NCBI GenBank assembly: GCA_034428935.1
Contig: DAOUHB010000066.1
Location: forward strand, 5,088-69,087
Direction of reading: 5' to 3'
Source: JAAYZQ01 sp034428935
GTDB taxonomy: Bacteria; Chloroflexota; Anaerolineae; JAAYZQ01
DNA length: 64,000 nucleotides
The translations under genes were made by a program, and so were the position numbers. Position 1 is the first letter of the stretch. Each line of letters starts with the position of its first letter. This document shows, one piece after another, positions 43,497-52,824 of the stretch. A model generated the notes under the pieces. The model did not search any database, was not told where the DNA came from, and saw only the letters and a list, made by a program, of their open reading frames with translations.

Positions 43497-45047
43497 TCAG
43501 CCCGTCCCTCCCGTTGGCGGCAGGCCCCGCGTCGGGGCGGCGCTGTCCGATGGTTTCGTGCCAGCACCGGTGCGGCGCTTTCCGCTGGGTGCTTCGAACA
43601 GCAGGTACTTGTTCACGAACCAGAGGATGATGGCGAACTTCAGGATCTCTAGCGTCGTGTTGTTGAGGTGGTTCTCGTACGTGAGAAAGCTGGCCGTCAT
43701 GAGCAGGTAAAAGGCAGTGCCGGCCAGGTCGCCGCTGGCCGGGCCGCGGACGTAGAACCAGGCCATGAGGCCCCCCAGGAGCAAGAACCAGACGACGACA
43801 AAGGGCCAGCCAGCGGTACGATAGGCGTCGGCGAACTGCCCCGGCGTTGCCCACGAGTGGTCGGGAATCCCCAGGTAGGACGAGAGGATCAGGTACAGAT
43901 CCAGGTGCCCGGCCGGTTTTCCCGGCCACAGGAAGCGCGGGATCAACTGCTGTGCGATTCCCGAGAGCATGTCCAGGCCCACGTAGGGCTGGACCTTGGG
44001 ATGGATGGCCATCATCGAGACCGTGATCTCCAGGACGCCTCCCTGCCTCTGCTCGAAAGTGCCTTGGGTCTGCTCGGCCAGGCTGGAGAGCGGGTTCGAT
44101 AGAGTCTCGTTCAAGGACGAGAGCAGGATAGGGAGCCGCTCCGCGAATCCGGCGCCCTGGCTTCGGTCAAATCCGGCGTCGTACAGATTCGCTCGAAACG
44201 TGTTGACCGCCGGCACGCTCACCACCAGGGCCAGAAACCCGGCCGCAAGCCAGCGCGCGGAAAGCCTGCGGCGAGCATAGTAGATCGCCATGACGGCATA
44301 GAGCAGGACGTACACAGCACCCTTGGTGCCCATGACCAGGCCCAAAAAGATGTTTGTCGCAGTCATGCCCAACAGCCACAACCAACCAATGAGCCGAGGA
44401 TGGCGAAAGTGCTGGATCAGCATCACAAAGGCCGTGAGATTGCCAAGGTGCAGGAAAAAGGCAAGGTAGCTGGACCAGACCGATCCACGCTGTGCCAGGT
44501 AGCCGGTCGCTCCGCTGACGACCGCCAGAATCTCCAGGAGCTTGCATACGAACCAGGCACCCATAGTGAGGACCCACCTGGGATTGCCCGGCACAGGCTC
44601 CGAGCGGACCGGCCGGGACTCGAGCACGCGTGTGACGAACGCGTACCCCACCCACAGAGCGACCAGGCCGACACCCATGAGCAAAACGGCAAGCGCCGGC
44701 AAAGTCTCTGTAGCCATGCTTGCCACGAACGGCCTGAAGCGGAGGTCTCTTTGCAGAATCCAGATGTTGAACACGATCTGGCCGTAGGCGTTGAGGCTGA
44801 ACCAGACGGGCAACTCGAAAGGATCGAACCGGCCCCGACGATAACTCCACCAGAAGACCAGGCCCGCCACCACGATCCCTAGCCCGGCGGCCGCCAGCTC
44901 GAAGGAGACACCCAGGCTGTGCGCTCCCACACGAACGGGACTGCCCTCGGTGTTCAGGAGTGGGATCAAGAGGGCCAAGGCGATGAAGGTGCCCGACGCG
45001 ATCAGGAGGGCCGAACGCGAAATTCCGGTCTGCCGCGATCCTGCCAT
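43497..45047 (-). CDS. Wzy-like oligosaccharide repeat-unit polymerase
   Basis: A 516-residue membrane protein with about eleven to twelve helices and a long extracytoplasmic loop (about 285-395) holding FRANLYDAGFDRSQGAGFAE and the run QLIPRFLWPGKPAGHLD. This topology and the motif set fit O-antigen polymerases of the oligosaccharide-repeat-unit type. It would join flipped lipid-linked repeat units, with length set by the Wzc-like protein. It is distinct from the Wzy_C protein at 27260. Base composition is slightly less GC-rich than the neighbours. The assignment rests mainly on topology and context. Confidence 0.75.
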   Translation of the reverse strand: MAGSRQTGISRSALLIASGTFIALALLIPLLNTEGSPVRVGAHSLGVSFELAAAGLGIVVAGLVFWWSYRRGRFDPFELPVWFSLNAYGQIVFNIWILQRDLRFRPFVASMATETLPALAVLLMGVGLVALWVGYAFVTRVLESRPVRSEPVPGNPRWVLTMGAWFVCKLLEILAVVSGATGYLAQRGSVWSSYLAFFLHLGNLTAFVMLIQHFRHPRLIGWLWLLGMTATNIFLGLVMGTKGAVYVLLYAVMAIYYARRRLSARWLAAGFLALVVSVPAVNTFRANLYDAGFDRSQGAGFAERLPILLSSLNETLSNPLSSLAEQTQGTFEQRQGGVLEITVSMMAIHPKVQPYVGLDMLSGIAQQLIPRFLWPGKPAGHLDLYLILSSYLGIPDHSWATPGQFADAYRTAGWPFVVVWFLLLGGLMAWFYVRGPASGDLAGTAFYLLMTASFLTYENHLNNTTLEILKFAIILWFVNKYLLFEAPSGKRRTGAGTKPSDSAAPTRGLPPTGGTG

Positions 45048-46031
45048 CTAGCCCTGTCCCTTGAGCGCCAGGACGTTCACGGTGTCGCCCCGGCCCAGGG
45101 AAGCGATCTGCCGGGCATCGCACCCGGGAAACGCAATCCCGTTTCTGTGGAGAACGCGATAGCTATCAAACCCACGTTCCTTCAGCTCTTCGAACAGACG
45201 CTCGGGAGCGAGCTCCTGGCGGGCCAGGTTGGGAGGGTTCACCTCGAAAATGAGCGCCAGCCCCGAATTGCGCCGGCAAAGCTCGTCCATGCCACGGAGG
45301 GCCGCCAGCTCGGCGCCCTCGACGTCCATCTTGACCAGGTGCACCTCTGGCCAGTCGAGGGCGGCAAAGTACTCGTCCAGGCTCGTCGCCTCGACTTCCT
45401 CGGTCGTTCGATCGAGCTCGCCGGGCATTGCCATCTTGTTAGAGACCGAGTCTTCTTGGTCGATGGAAAAGCGCACCCAACCGCTCGAGTCCGAGATTGC
45501 CCTGGGCACAACGGTGACGATGGCATCGACGTCATTTTCGGCCAGGTTAAAGCACAGCATCTGGCGCGTGGAGCCAACAGGCTCGAAGGCCCAGACACGG
45601 CCCGACGGGCCGACTGACCGGGCGGCAAGGACGGAAAAATAGCCAATGTGCGCTCCCAGATCGACACAGCACATACCCGGCCGTAGCAGTTGCAGCACGG
45701 CCCTGGTGGTTTCGGGCTCATAGTCTCCGTACAGCAGGATGGTAGACACGACTCCCATGTCCTCGGGGCTATAGTGCAGGGTCATGCCGTGACATTGCAC
45801 CTGCCCGGTGGACACGCCTTCCAGCAGCCGCCGGACGGGCAGGCGGCCCTCGAAGCGGGCAAGGGCCCGGCTTGCACGGCGGTCGAGCCAAGGCGTGCGG
45901 ATAACGGCCTGGCGAACCAACCGCCGCAGGGCGACGTATCCCCTGCCCACGCCCCGAAGCCAGGGGCGTGGCACCGGGTCGCCAGCGGTACTCCTTGCGG
46001 ACCCCAGGGGATGCACGGCGCTCTGTTTCAC
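45048..46031 (-). CDS. FkbM-family SAM-dependent methyltransferase
   Basis: A 327-residue methyltransferase. The SAM motif I is CVDLGAHIGYFSVLAARSVG. VWAFEPVGSTRQML is the acidic ribose-binding strand and VHLVKMDVEGAELAALRGMD the hallmark FkbM motif. It probably O-methylates a sugar in the repeat unit. GTG 46031, directly after the upstream stop, is the preferred start; an ATG at 46085 would overlap that gene by 53 bases. Its stop is adjacent to the start of the polymerase gene, so the genes are coupled. Confidence 0.88.
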   Translation of the reverse strand: MKQSAVHPLGSARSTAGDPVPRPWLRGVGRGYVALRRLVRQAVIRTPWLDRRASRALARFEGRLPVRRLLEGVSTGQVQCHGMTLHYSPEDMGVVSTILLYGDYEPETTRAVLQLLRPGMCCVDLGAHIGYFSVLAARSVGPSGRVWAFEPVGSTRQMLCFNLAENDVDAIVTVVPRAISDSSGWVRFSIDQEDSVSNKMAMPGELDRTTEEVEATSLDEYFAALDWPEVHLVKMDVEGAELAALRGMDELCRRNSGLALIFEVNPPNLARQELAPERLFEELKERGFDSYRVLHRNGIAFPGCDARQIASLGRGDTVNVLALKGQG

Positions 46032-46032
46032 C

Positions 46033-47445
46033 TCAGTTGCCCGCCTGCTGCCGGCCGCCCACAGGAATCCGCCTTTGCGTACCATGCCCGGCGCGGTCTA
46101 CCAGCGCCGAGACGTCGAGGACCATCATCTGTCTTTGGGCGCGACAAAGGGCATCAATGCAGACGAGCCTGCCGGAGGGGCTCCAGCGCGGATGGAGGTC
46201 GCAGCGAAAGCCGGTATCCTGGAAGGAGCGCGGGACGTATACCCGGGCAAGCTCGACGAGCTGCTCACTGGGAACGTGATACAGCAACAGGTGCTGGTAG
46301 TCCTCCTGATCCGGGTAGGTGTCCAACAACAGCCAATCACCGGAGACGGGGCAGGCGCAGGGATGGCCGTCCTGGATGAGCACCATCGGGGCCAGGGCCT
46401 GGGCTGCCTTCGGGTCGCTGCCAAAGATCAGGAACCCATCCCCGCTCACTTGGTGGGCCAGCTTGCGCCAGGCGGATCGCTTGCTGTGGCGCCGCCAAAG
46501 GGCCAGAAGGGGCCGCAGCAGCCAGCGGCCTGCGCCACCGGAGCGGCGCAGGCGGGCATAGGCGGCCAGGGGCCGGCCCCAGATCAGGAAGCGGTCCGGA
46601 TCAAGCCACGTGGCGTGCGAGTACCGGCCAGAGTCCGGATAGAGACACAGTTCGGTGCCGTCCAGGTTGCAGCGGTAGAGCCTGGTGAAGGGCTGCTCGT
46701 CGTCGGCCTTCCAGCGATGCAAGAATATCATCTCCAGTCCGGTTGGTGCCACCCAGACGTGATCGACATAGTGGCAGGCCCCGGCCATGGACAGCGTGGC
46801 CCGGTGCCCTGCCAGGTGGGCAACCTCGACTATGGGCTCCAGGGCCCCCGTGTGCAGATCCATGCGCAGGAGAGCATCGCCGGGGGGCAGCCTGCCGCGC
46901 CATTCGTCGAGGGCCAGCCCTTCGTAGTGATAGCCGGGCGTGTAGTACAGACGCTCAAAGCGAGGGCTCACACTCCATCGACCGTCGGGAGTGAGGGCAT
47001 ACACGGTGCCCGGCAGCAGCGTCCTGGTCCCCTTTTCCACGTCGATGCAAACGCCGGCAAAGCGCCCGGGGAGGCGGTCGTTGAACACGACCCGAGACCC
47101 ATGGCTGCCCGGCAGCCACTGCAGCAGGCTCCCCTGCTGCCAGTTGAACGCCGCGGTCTCGGAGAGGGCGGTGTAAGAGCTGTTATCCAGGTCCCAGAGG
47201 CCGATCTCGGCTCGATCGCCGGACGCAACCATGCGGCCGTCAAACGCGACGCTGTGGCAGAGAAGCCGCCGCTCTTCCTCGTCAAAGGGAGTCTTGTCAT
47301 AGTAGCCGAAGAAGTGGCTCCGGGGCCCTGGCGTGGCCAGGACCAGGCCGACGTCCGGATGCACCCGGATGCCCTCATCGACCTCGCCAGGGAGCTTGGC
47401 AGGTTCGACCCGCTCGCGCTCGCATAGATCGTATCTACCGGCCAT
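46033..47445 (-). CDS. Predicted beta-propeller protein of unknown function in the glycan locus
   Basis: A 470-residue soluble protein without signal peptide or membrane helices. It has repeated strand-turn motifs of TolB/PD40 type (ETAAFNWQQGSLLQWLPGS, YSHATWLDPDRFLIWG, DLHPRWSPSGRLVCIDA), suggesting a seven-bladed propeller like that of oligogalacturonide lyases. The opening block SHFFGYYDKTPF is striking and reminiscent of metal- or sugar-binding sites. It lies between a GT4 gene and the methyltransferase gene and overlaps the GT4 stop by 11 bases. It may bind or cleave a glycan in the cytoplasm, but no family function is assigned. Confidence 0.65.
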   Translation of the reverse strand: MAGRYDLCERERVEPAKLPGEVDEGIRVHPDVGLVLATPGPRSHFFGYYDKTPFDEEERRLLCHSVAFDGRMVASGDRAEIGLWDLDNSSYTALSETAAFNWQQGSLLQWLPGSHGSRVVFNDRLPGRFAGVCIDVEKGTRTLLPGTVYALTPDGRWSVSPRFERLYYTPGYHYEGLALDEWRGRLPPGDALLRMDLHTGALEPIVEVAHLAGHRATLSMAGACHYVDHVWVAPTGLEMIFLHRWKADDEQPFTRLYRCNLDGTELCLYPDSGRYSHATWLDPDRFLIWGRPLAAYARLRRSGGAGRWLLRPLLALWRRHSKRSAWRKLAHQVSGDGFLIFGSDPKAAQALAPMVLIQDGHPCACPVSGDWLLLDTYPDQEDYQHLLLYHVPSEQLVELARVYVPRSFQDTGFRCDLHPRWSPSGRLVCIDALCRAQRQMMVLDVSALVDRAGHGTQRRIPVGGRQQAGN

Positions 47446-48619
47446 TGAGCACCAGCTCCACGGCCTGAACGACGCTGCGGGCAGCGGCGGCCATGGACCA
47501 CTCCGCGGCGATGGCGAGGGAGCGGCGCCCCATGGCTGCCCGCAGGTCGGGATCCTGCAGAATGAGGGACAGCCCATGGGCCAGCGCCTCCACGTCGCCG
47601 GCCGGAAACAGGTAGCCGTTCTCGCCGTCGGCGACGAGATCGGCAGCCGTGCCGATGGCATCGGCGCAGACTACGGGCAGGCCGAACAGGAGGGCCTCGG
47701 ACAGGGCTTTGGGCGAAGGATCGTAGTCGGAAGCCACGACAAAGACGTCGGCCGCCGCGTTGTAGCCGCAGACCATCCGCTGGTTGGCCCAGCCGACGAT
47801 GTGGGCGTCCTTCACCGCCAGCTCCCCGACCATGGAGGCAAGACGCTCCCGCTCCGGCCCGTCTCCAACCAGGATCAGTCCGGCAGGCAAGCCACCCTCT
47901 TGCAGGCGAGCGACGGCCGCCACGAGATCGTGGAGGCGCTTGCGGGGAATCATGTTGGCGACGCTTGCCACGTGAAACACCCCGTCGTCGAGGCCAACCT
48001 GCCGCTTGGGCGACAGGGGGTTGGCCAGGATCGCTGCGCGCTGCGCCTCAAAGAAGACATTGTCCACGGCACAGGGGATCAGGGCCATGCGGGCCCGCTC
48101 CGCGCCGTGCTCCTCGAACCAGAGCCGGTTCCCGGTGCAACTATAGAGGACACGGTCCGCATACCGGATCATGGTTGCTGCTGCCCGGTGCTTTAGCGGG
48201 TGACCGGAGAGGCGTCCGTGGGAGCCCGGAGTGGCTTCGCCGCGGAAGATGACCTTCGTGCCCGCGCTCTTGGCGGCCAGCAGGGCGAGCCAATCGGTGA
48301 GCTGGGTGTAGCCCTGGATCATCAGGACATCGTAGCGTTCTCTCACCAGCCAAGAGACGACGCCAGGATTTATACGAGAGAGCGGCTGCGGCCAGCCGAC
48401 ACGACCCAGGTTGAGGAGAAAGTGGTGGCGATATCCGTCCAGCAGAGCAACATCCCACTCTTCCTCGTACTGCGGCTTGTTCCCCCGGCGGGCGCAATAC
48501 AGCACCGTCAAGTCGACGGCACCACTCGCCGCGATCTCGCGATAGAGGGGCGCGTGATATTGAACGGGATGAAGCGCCAGGATTGCGAGCCTGGGTCGGT
48601 GAAGCCGCGCGGGCATCAT
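47435..48619 (-). CDS. GT4 glycosyltransferase
   Basis: A 394-residue GT-B enzyme. The N-terminal half starts RLAILALHPVQYHAPLYREI. The donor half has HVASVANMIPRKRLHDLVAA, LILVGDGPERERL and KALSEALLFGLPVVCADAIG, with the E-x7-type donor contact. Three ATGs are possible (48649, 48619, 48616). The 48619 codon follows GGGGG at a fair distance and lies nearest the conserved start. The much longer open frame upstream is a shadow of the secreted-protein gene. Sugar unknown. Confidence 0.85.
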   Translation of the reverse strand: MMPARLHRPRLAILALHPVQYHAPLYREIAASGAVDLTVLYCARRGNKPQYEEEWDVALLDGYRHHFLLNLGRVGWPQPLSRINPGVVSWLVRERYDVLMIQGYTQLTDWLALLAAKSAGTKVIFRGEATPGSHGRLSGHPLKHRAAATMIRYADRVLYSCTGNRLWFEEHGAERARMALIPCAVDNVFFEAQRAAILANPLSPKRQVGLDDGVFHVASVANMIPRKRLHDLVAAVARLQEGGLPAGLILVGDGPERERLASMVGELAVKDAHIVGWANQRMVCGYNAAADVFVVASDYDPSPKALSEALLFGLPVVCADAIGTAADLVADGENGYLFPAGDVEALAHGLSLILQDPDLRAAMGRRSLAIAAEWSMAAAARSVVQAVELVLNGR

Positions 48620-48671
48620 GCCGGCCCCCGGCCTCGCCTGCAATCCCATCCGCCGATCAACCTTTCCTCTC

Positions 48672-50150
48672 TCATGGCGCGCCCGTCGCAGCCGCCGGCA
48701 GAGCAAATCCAAAGACGTCATCGAACTCGAAATCCCCGTCTCCAACCTCGGAGCGCGGTCGCATCCAGCCCGCAAAATCCTGGTCCCAGGACAGCGGCGG
48801 AACCAGGTTGGCCAGGCTGAAGAACTCGGGTGAAGGCGCCAGGTGCGCCAGGTCGACCACGATCTCGTAGTATGCCCTTCGCTCCTCGGCGGTGTGCTGC
48901 TCGGCCCCTCCATAGCGGGCCATGTGCGCCCGTGGAAAGTCACCCGCCACACGCCAGCGCCCGCCGTAGACCATTGGCCGATCCCCGGGAACGGGCCCGC
49001 TGGCGGTCACGACAAAGGTGTCGGGCCCCTCGGCCGCGGGCACGTGGATTTGCGCCACCGGGTTCCCGGCCGTGCCACGTGGATAGACCGGGGTGCCCGC
49101 GCAGGGCGGCACCCAGGCCGGCTCCACGTAGCCGGGCAGACAGGTGGCAAAGCCTTCCAGGGGCAGCCACGAGGTGCCGCTGTTGGGCCACAGGTTGGCC
49201 TGCCGAAAGGCCTCCGCGTACATCTGCCCATCGGGCCCTCGCCAGTAGAGGGTGCCCAGCACCTCGGCACCTGCTTCCAGGACGTCGGCGTCCAGGTCAA
49301 GACCCCACAGGGACCGGCCCGAACTCGGGTCCGCCAGCGCGGCGGCCCCGATCCTCTCAGACGCTAGAACCCAGTTGGGCGCCCAGTCCGGGTCGATCGC
49401 GCCGTTTGTACACGCCCCGGGACCAGGCGGCGAGGCACCGTCCCCCAGCCAGGACACCCAGCATTCTGCCTGGCTTTCACGGGCAAGGTCCAGGGCGCTA
49501 CCGGACAGCAGGGCACGGAAGCGCTCCGTTGCTTCGTCCCGCTCGCCACCGAGGGCCAGGTACTTGGCCGCGGCCAGCTCCCCCTCGGGAGACAGCACTC
49601 CCCCGGCCAGGCTGTGCCGTGCCAGGGCCAGGTAGTACTCTTGCACGATCTCGGCCGGCACCCGCCCGGGTGCCAGGCCAAGGCCGGCCTGGTAAGCGGC
49701 CGCCGCCTCGGACCAGCGCCCGTCCAGGGCCCACACCAGGCCCAGGGTCCAGGCGTCCCAGGCGGCCCGGCAGCGCTCCTCCGTCCAGGGCTGCTCCATA
49801 GCCCAGGAGGAAGGCCGCAGGGTTTCGGCGGCCTGGCGCAGAGCGCGCGGGTCGGCCCAGGCTGGCGGCGATTGGCCCAGGGCGTCGCGGATCCACTGCC
49901 GGTCGCTCCAGCCCTTGGCCCTCAGGAGGGAGCGCCAGGCGGAGGGGCCGTTGGCCGGCAGCCGCACAGCCTGCTCCAGGTATCCCATGTGCGGAGAGGA
50001 GGACTGGTCTCCGCAGGGACCCGTCCCGGCAAGGAGAAGGAGGTGCCCCAGGTTGCGCTGCAGCGCGGCAGCCAGGACGTCGCCAGAAAGCAGCAGTCCG
50101 GCTACCAGTATCAGAGGAAGCAGCAGAGCGACGGCTTTTCGCAAATCCAA
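48672..50150 (-). CDS. Exported protein of unknown function with TPR-like region
   Basis: A 492-residue protein with an N-terminal signal or anchor helix (about 5-28). A helical, TPR-like part (about 55-215) contains ALDGRWSEAAAAYQAGLGLA and EYYLALARHSLAGG. A C-terminal beta-rich part (about 290-470) contains a Cys pair (CLPGYVEPAWVPPC). I recognise no family. It sits between the Wzx flippase and a GT4 gene, four bases from the flippase start, so it is part of the locus. It may be an extracytoplasmic assembly factor; that is only context-based. Confidence 0.6.
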   Translation of the reverse strand: MDLRKAVALLLPLILVAGLLLSGDVLAAALQRNLGHLLLLAGTGPCGDQSSSPHMGYLEQAVRLPANGPSAWRSLLRAKGWSDRQWIRDALGQSPPAWADPRALRQAAETLRPSSWAMEQPWTEERCRAAWDAWTLGLVWALDGRWSEAAAAYQAGLGLAPGRVPAEIVQEYYLALARHSLAGGVLSPEGELAAAKYLALGGERDEATERFRALLSGSALDLARESQAECWVSWLGDGASPPGPGACTNGAIDPDWAPNWVLASERIGAAALADPSSGRSLWGLDLDADVLEAGAEVLGTLYWRGPDGQMYAEAFRQANLWPNSGTSWLPLEGFATCLPGYVEPAWVPPCAGTPVYPRGTAGNPVAQIHVPAAEGPDTFVVTASGPVPGDRPMVYGGRWRVAGDFPRAHMARYGGAEQHTAEERRAYYEIVVDLAHLAPSPEFFSLANLVPPLSWDQDFAGWMRPRSEVGDGDFEFDDVFGFALPAAATGAP

Positions 50151-50153
50151 TCC

Positions 50154-51533
50154 CTACCGGAGCCGCCCTGCCCTTGCCCGCGACAGGGTCGCCGTGACCT
50201 CCGAGGCCCGGGGGAGCAGCAGGTCGCCGAGGCTGAGGGGAGTGCGGTGGGTCACACGTTGGGCAAGGACGATCATGACCACGAGATAACTCGCCAGGGA
50301 GGCAATGGCCGCCCCCATGAGGTCCAGCGGCCTGAGCAAGAGCGCCAGGCAAACGGCGGTCACGACGAGGCCCAGGATCTCACCCCACAGGACGTCGCCC
50401 GGAAAGCCCAGACCCCGCAAGCCGGCGCGCAGCACACCGCTGAAGGCATCGAACCCGGCCGCGACGAGGAGGACGAGGGCCGCCGGAATCGCCCGCGAGT
50501 AGGGGCTGCCAAAGAGGAGGGGCAGAACCAGGGGCGTGATGAGCGCCAGCACCACGAGCGTGGGCACGACGGTGATGACCCCCAGGCGGGCCCCCTGGCC
50601 AAGCCTGGCGCTCTGCCGCGCGGGGTCCAGCTTCTCGGAGGCGATCCTGGGGACGAGGACGCTGGCGATGGCCTGCAGCAGCACCCGCAGCAAGGCCCCG
50701 CTCCAGGAGACGGCCACGACGTACAGGCCCAGAGACTCGGGAGAGAGGAACGCGGCCATGAGCATCTGGTCGAGGCGCACGTTGAGCATGGCGGGCACAA
50801 ATGCCAGCACCGACGGCAGGCCATAGCCAAGCAGGGGCCGCCACAGCCGCGGCTCGACTCGAAAGGGGCCCCCCAGCTTGGGCAGCGCCAGCAGGGCAAA
50901 GGGCAGCGCCAACGCCGCATAGCCCAGGAGATAGCTTCTCGACAGGCCTGCAGCGTCAGCCGTGCCCCGCGCCCAGCCCAGGAGCAGCACGACCAGCCAG
51001 ACAAGGGCAGGCAAGAGGCGCATGACGTTCCATCGGGCGATCTTGCCCAGTCCCTGCATGGGAAAGGTGAACAGGCCCACCGTCGCCGACAGCAACACGA
51101 TGAGCAGGTAAAAGCGTGCCGCTTCGACCACGGCCGGCGCCTGGGCCCTGAGGATCACGGGCATGAGCAGGTAGGCACCCAGGGCAAAGGGAATGCTGGA
51201 CAGGACCGTGAGAGCCATTCCAGAAGCAAACCATCTTCCGCCTTTCGATGGCTCCCTGGCGGCAAAGTACACCAGGGCTTCCGTTACACCCAGCACGCCC
51301 AGCGAGGCGACCATGGTCGGGAACACCTGGATGGCGGCCAGCTCCCCGCGGCCCGCCGGTCCCAGGAGGCGAGCCGCGAGCATGCCGGTGAGGAAGCCAA
51401 AGCCTGTGATCACGGCGTTGGCGCCGGCGGTCTGAACGGTCTGGCTTAGAAAGGAACTCTCTTCTTGCACGGCGCGACAACCTTCGACGGTACCAGCATC
51501 CCGTTGCGAATTCGGGAAATTGTCGTCGCTCAT
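50154..51533 (-). CDS. Wzx-type polysaccharide flippase (MOP superfamily)
   Basis: A 459-residue protein with about twelve to fourteen membrane helices. The first helices (TAGANAVITGFGFLTGMLAA, then RLLGPAGRGELAA) match the polysaccharide-transporter/MVF-like group, and the LRGLGFPGDVLWGEILG loop is typical. It should flip lipid-linked repeat units to the outer leaflet. The ATG overlaps the wecB stop (ATGA). An extra 35-residue polar N-terminus precedes helix 1. Confidence 0.85.
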   Translation of the reverse strand: MSDDNFPNSQRDAGTVEGCRAVQEESSFLSQTVQTAGANAVITGFGFLTGMLAARLLGPAGRGELAAIQVFPTMVASLGVLGVTEALVYFAAREPSKGGRWFASGMALTVLSSIPFALGAYLLMPVILRAQAPAVVEAARFYLLIVLLSATVGLFTFPMQGLGKIARWNVMRLLPALVWLVVLLLGWARGTADAAGLSRSYLLGYAALALPFALLALPKLGGPFRVEPRLWRPLLGYGLPSVLAFVPAMLNVRLDQMLMAAFLSPESLGLYVVAVSWSGALLRVLLQAIASVLVPRIASEKLDPARQSARLGQGARLGVITVVPTLVVLALITPLVLPLLFGSPYSRAIPAALVLLVAAGFDAFSGVLRAGLRGLGFPGDVLWGEILGLVVTAVCLALLLRPLDLMGAAIASLASYLVVMIVLAQRVTHRTPLSLGDLLLPRASEVTATLSRARAGRLR

Positions 51534-52708
51534 GCCGGGACCCGAATCCCTGGCAGCCCCTGATAGGCGGGCGCCCGCCACGGCTCCACCGCCTCGCCAA
51601 GGAGCGCGGCGGCGATGCGCTCCGCCGCCTGGCCATCGCCGTACGGGTTGACGGCCCGCGCCATGGCTGCATAGGCCGCAGGATCGTCCAGCAGGCGCCG
51701 GGCGGCGGCCACGATGCGCCCGCGGTCGGTGCCTACCACCTGCACCGTACCGGCTGCCACCGCTTCCGGACGCTCCGTCACCTCCCGCAGGACAAGGACC
51801 GGCTTGCCCAATCCCGGCGCCTCTTCCTGGATGCCGCCCGAGTCGGTCAGCACCAGGCAGGCGCGCTTCAGGAGGTTAACCAGCGCCAAATAGCTCAGAG
51901 GCGGCGTCAGGGTGACACCGGACTGGCCGGCCAGCAGCCGCGTCACGGTGCCCTGCACGGTGGGGTTGGGATGGACGGGGTACACCACGTGCAGGTCGCC
52001 TTCCGCCGCCACCAGGTCGACCAGGGCGCGGCAGATCTCTTCCAGCGGCCGCCCGAAGTTCTCCCGGCGGTGGGCCGTCACCAGCAGGAGGCGCCCGTCC
52101 CGGGGTATGGCCCCCAGGGGTCCGCCCGCTGGGTCGTAGGGCAGGCTCGCAGCCCACTGCAGAGCGTCAATGACCGGGTTGCCCGTCACCCGGATGCACT
52201 CGCCGGGTACTCCCTCACGCAGGAGGTTGTCGCGGGCCCAGTCGGTGGGCGCCAGGTGCAGGTCGGCGACGACGCTTGCCACACGCCGGTTCATCTCTTC
52301 GGGGAAGGGCTGCCAGCGGTCGTGGGTGCGCAGGCCGGCCTCGACGTGGGCCACCCGTGCCCGGGCATAGAAGGCGGCAATGGAGGCGGCCAGGACGGTG
52401 GTGGTGTCGCCCTGGACCAGGACCCAGTCGGGCCTTTCGGCCCGCAAGATCGGCTCCAAGCGGGCCAACACGGCGGCCGCCACCTGGGTGGGCGACTGGT
52501 CCTCGGCCATGACGTCCAGGTCATAGTCGGGCGCGATGCCAAAAAGGTGGAGAACCTGGTCGAGCAACCGGCGGTGCTGCGCCGTGACACACACGCGGCA
52601 GTCCACCCGGCCGGGACGGCGGCGAAGCGCTCGGATCACAGGCGCCATCTTGATGGCCTCGGGGCGCGTGCCGACAACCGATAGGACCTTTATTCGGGTT
52701 TTTTTCAT
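51530..52708 (-). CDS. wecB: UDP-N-acetylglucosamine 2-epimerase (non-hydrolysing)
   Basis: A 392-residue GT-B-fold epimerase that interconverts UDP-GlcNAc and UDP-ManNAc. The family start VLSVVGTRPEAIKMAPVI, the VQGDTTTVLAA and HVEAGLRTHDRWQPFPEEMN blocks, and LTDSGGIQEEAPGLGKPVLV with the EVTERPEA loop are all present. Length is normal. It provides ManNAc-type donors for the polymer or for a ManNAcA precursor. ATG start; 116 non-coding bases separate it from the upstream SDR, the longest gap in the central part of the locus except around the regulator. Confidence 0.94.
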   Translation of the reverse strand: MKKTRIKVLSVVGTRPEAIKMAPVIRALRRRPGRVDCRVCVTAQHRRLLDQVLHLFGIAPDYDLDVMAEDQSPTQVAAAVLARLEPILRAERPDWVLVQGDTTTVLAASIAAFYARARVAHVEAGLRTHDRWQPFPEEMNRRVASVVADLHLAPTDWARDNLLREGVPGECIRVTGNPVIDALQWAASLPYDPAGGPLGAIPRDGRLLLVTAHRRENFGRPLEEICRALVDLVAAEGDLHVVYPVHPNPTVQGTVTRLLAGQSGVTLTPPLSYLALVNLLKRACLVLTDSGGIQEEAPGLGKPVLVLREVTERPEAVAAGTVQVVGTDRGRIVAAARRLLDDPAAYAAMARAVNPYGDGQAAERIAAALLGEAVEPWRAPAYQGLPGIRVPA

Positions 52709-52824
52709 TCGGGATCAGTGGATATGCGGGGTTTGTCAATGGAGCTTTGATGAGGGGTCGTTGCGTTATCCGTCGTTTCCTATATCCGCTGCCTCCTTCG
52801 TCCGCTTATTGGGATCTGGTGTGC

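Noticed and set aside
45808..47427. 539-codon plus-strand frame opposite the propeller and methyltransferase genes.
   Set aside because: Translation lacks any family signal, and codon structure follows the minus-strand genes.
52709..52824. Putative promoter (TTGACA on the minus strand) upstream of wecB.
   Set aside because: No acceptable -10 box lies at 16-18 bases; the gap contains only weak imperfect repeats of GCGGATA type.
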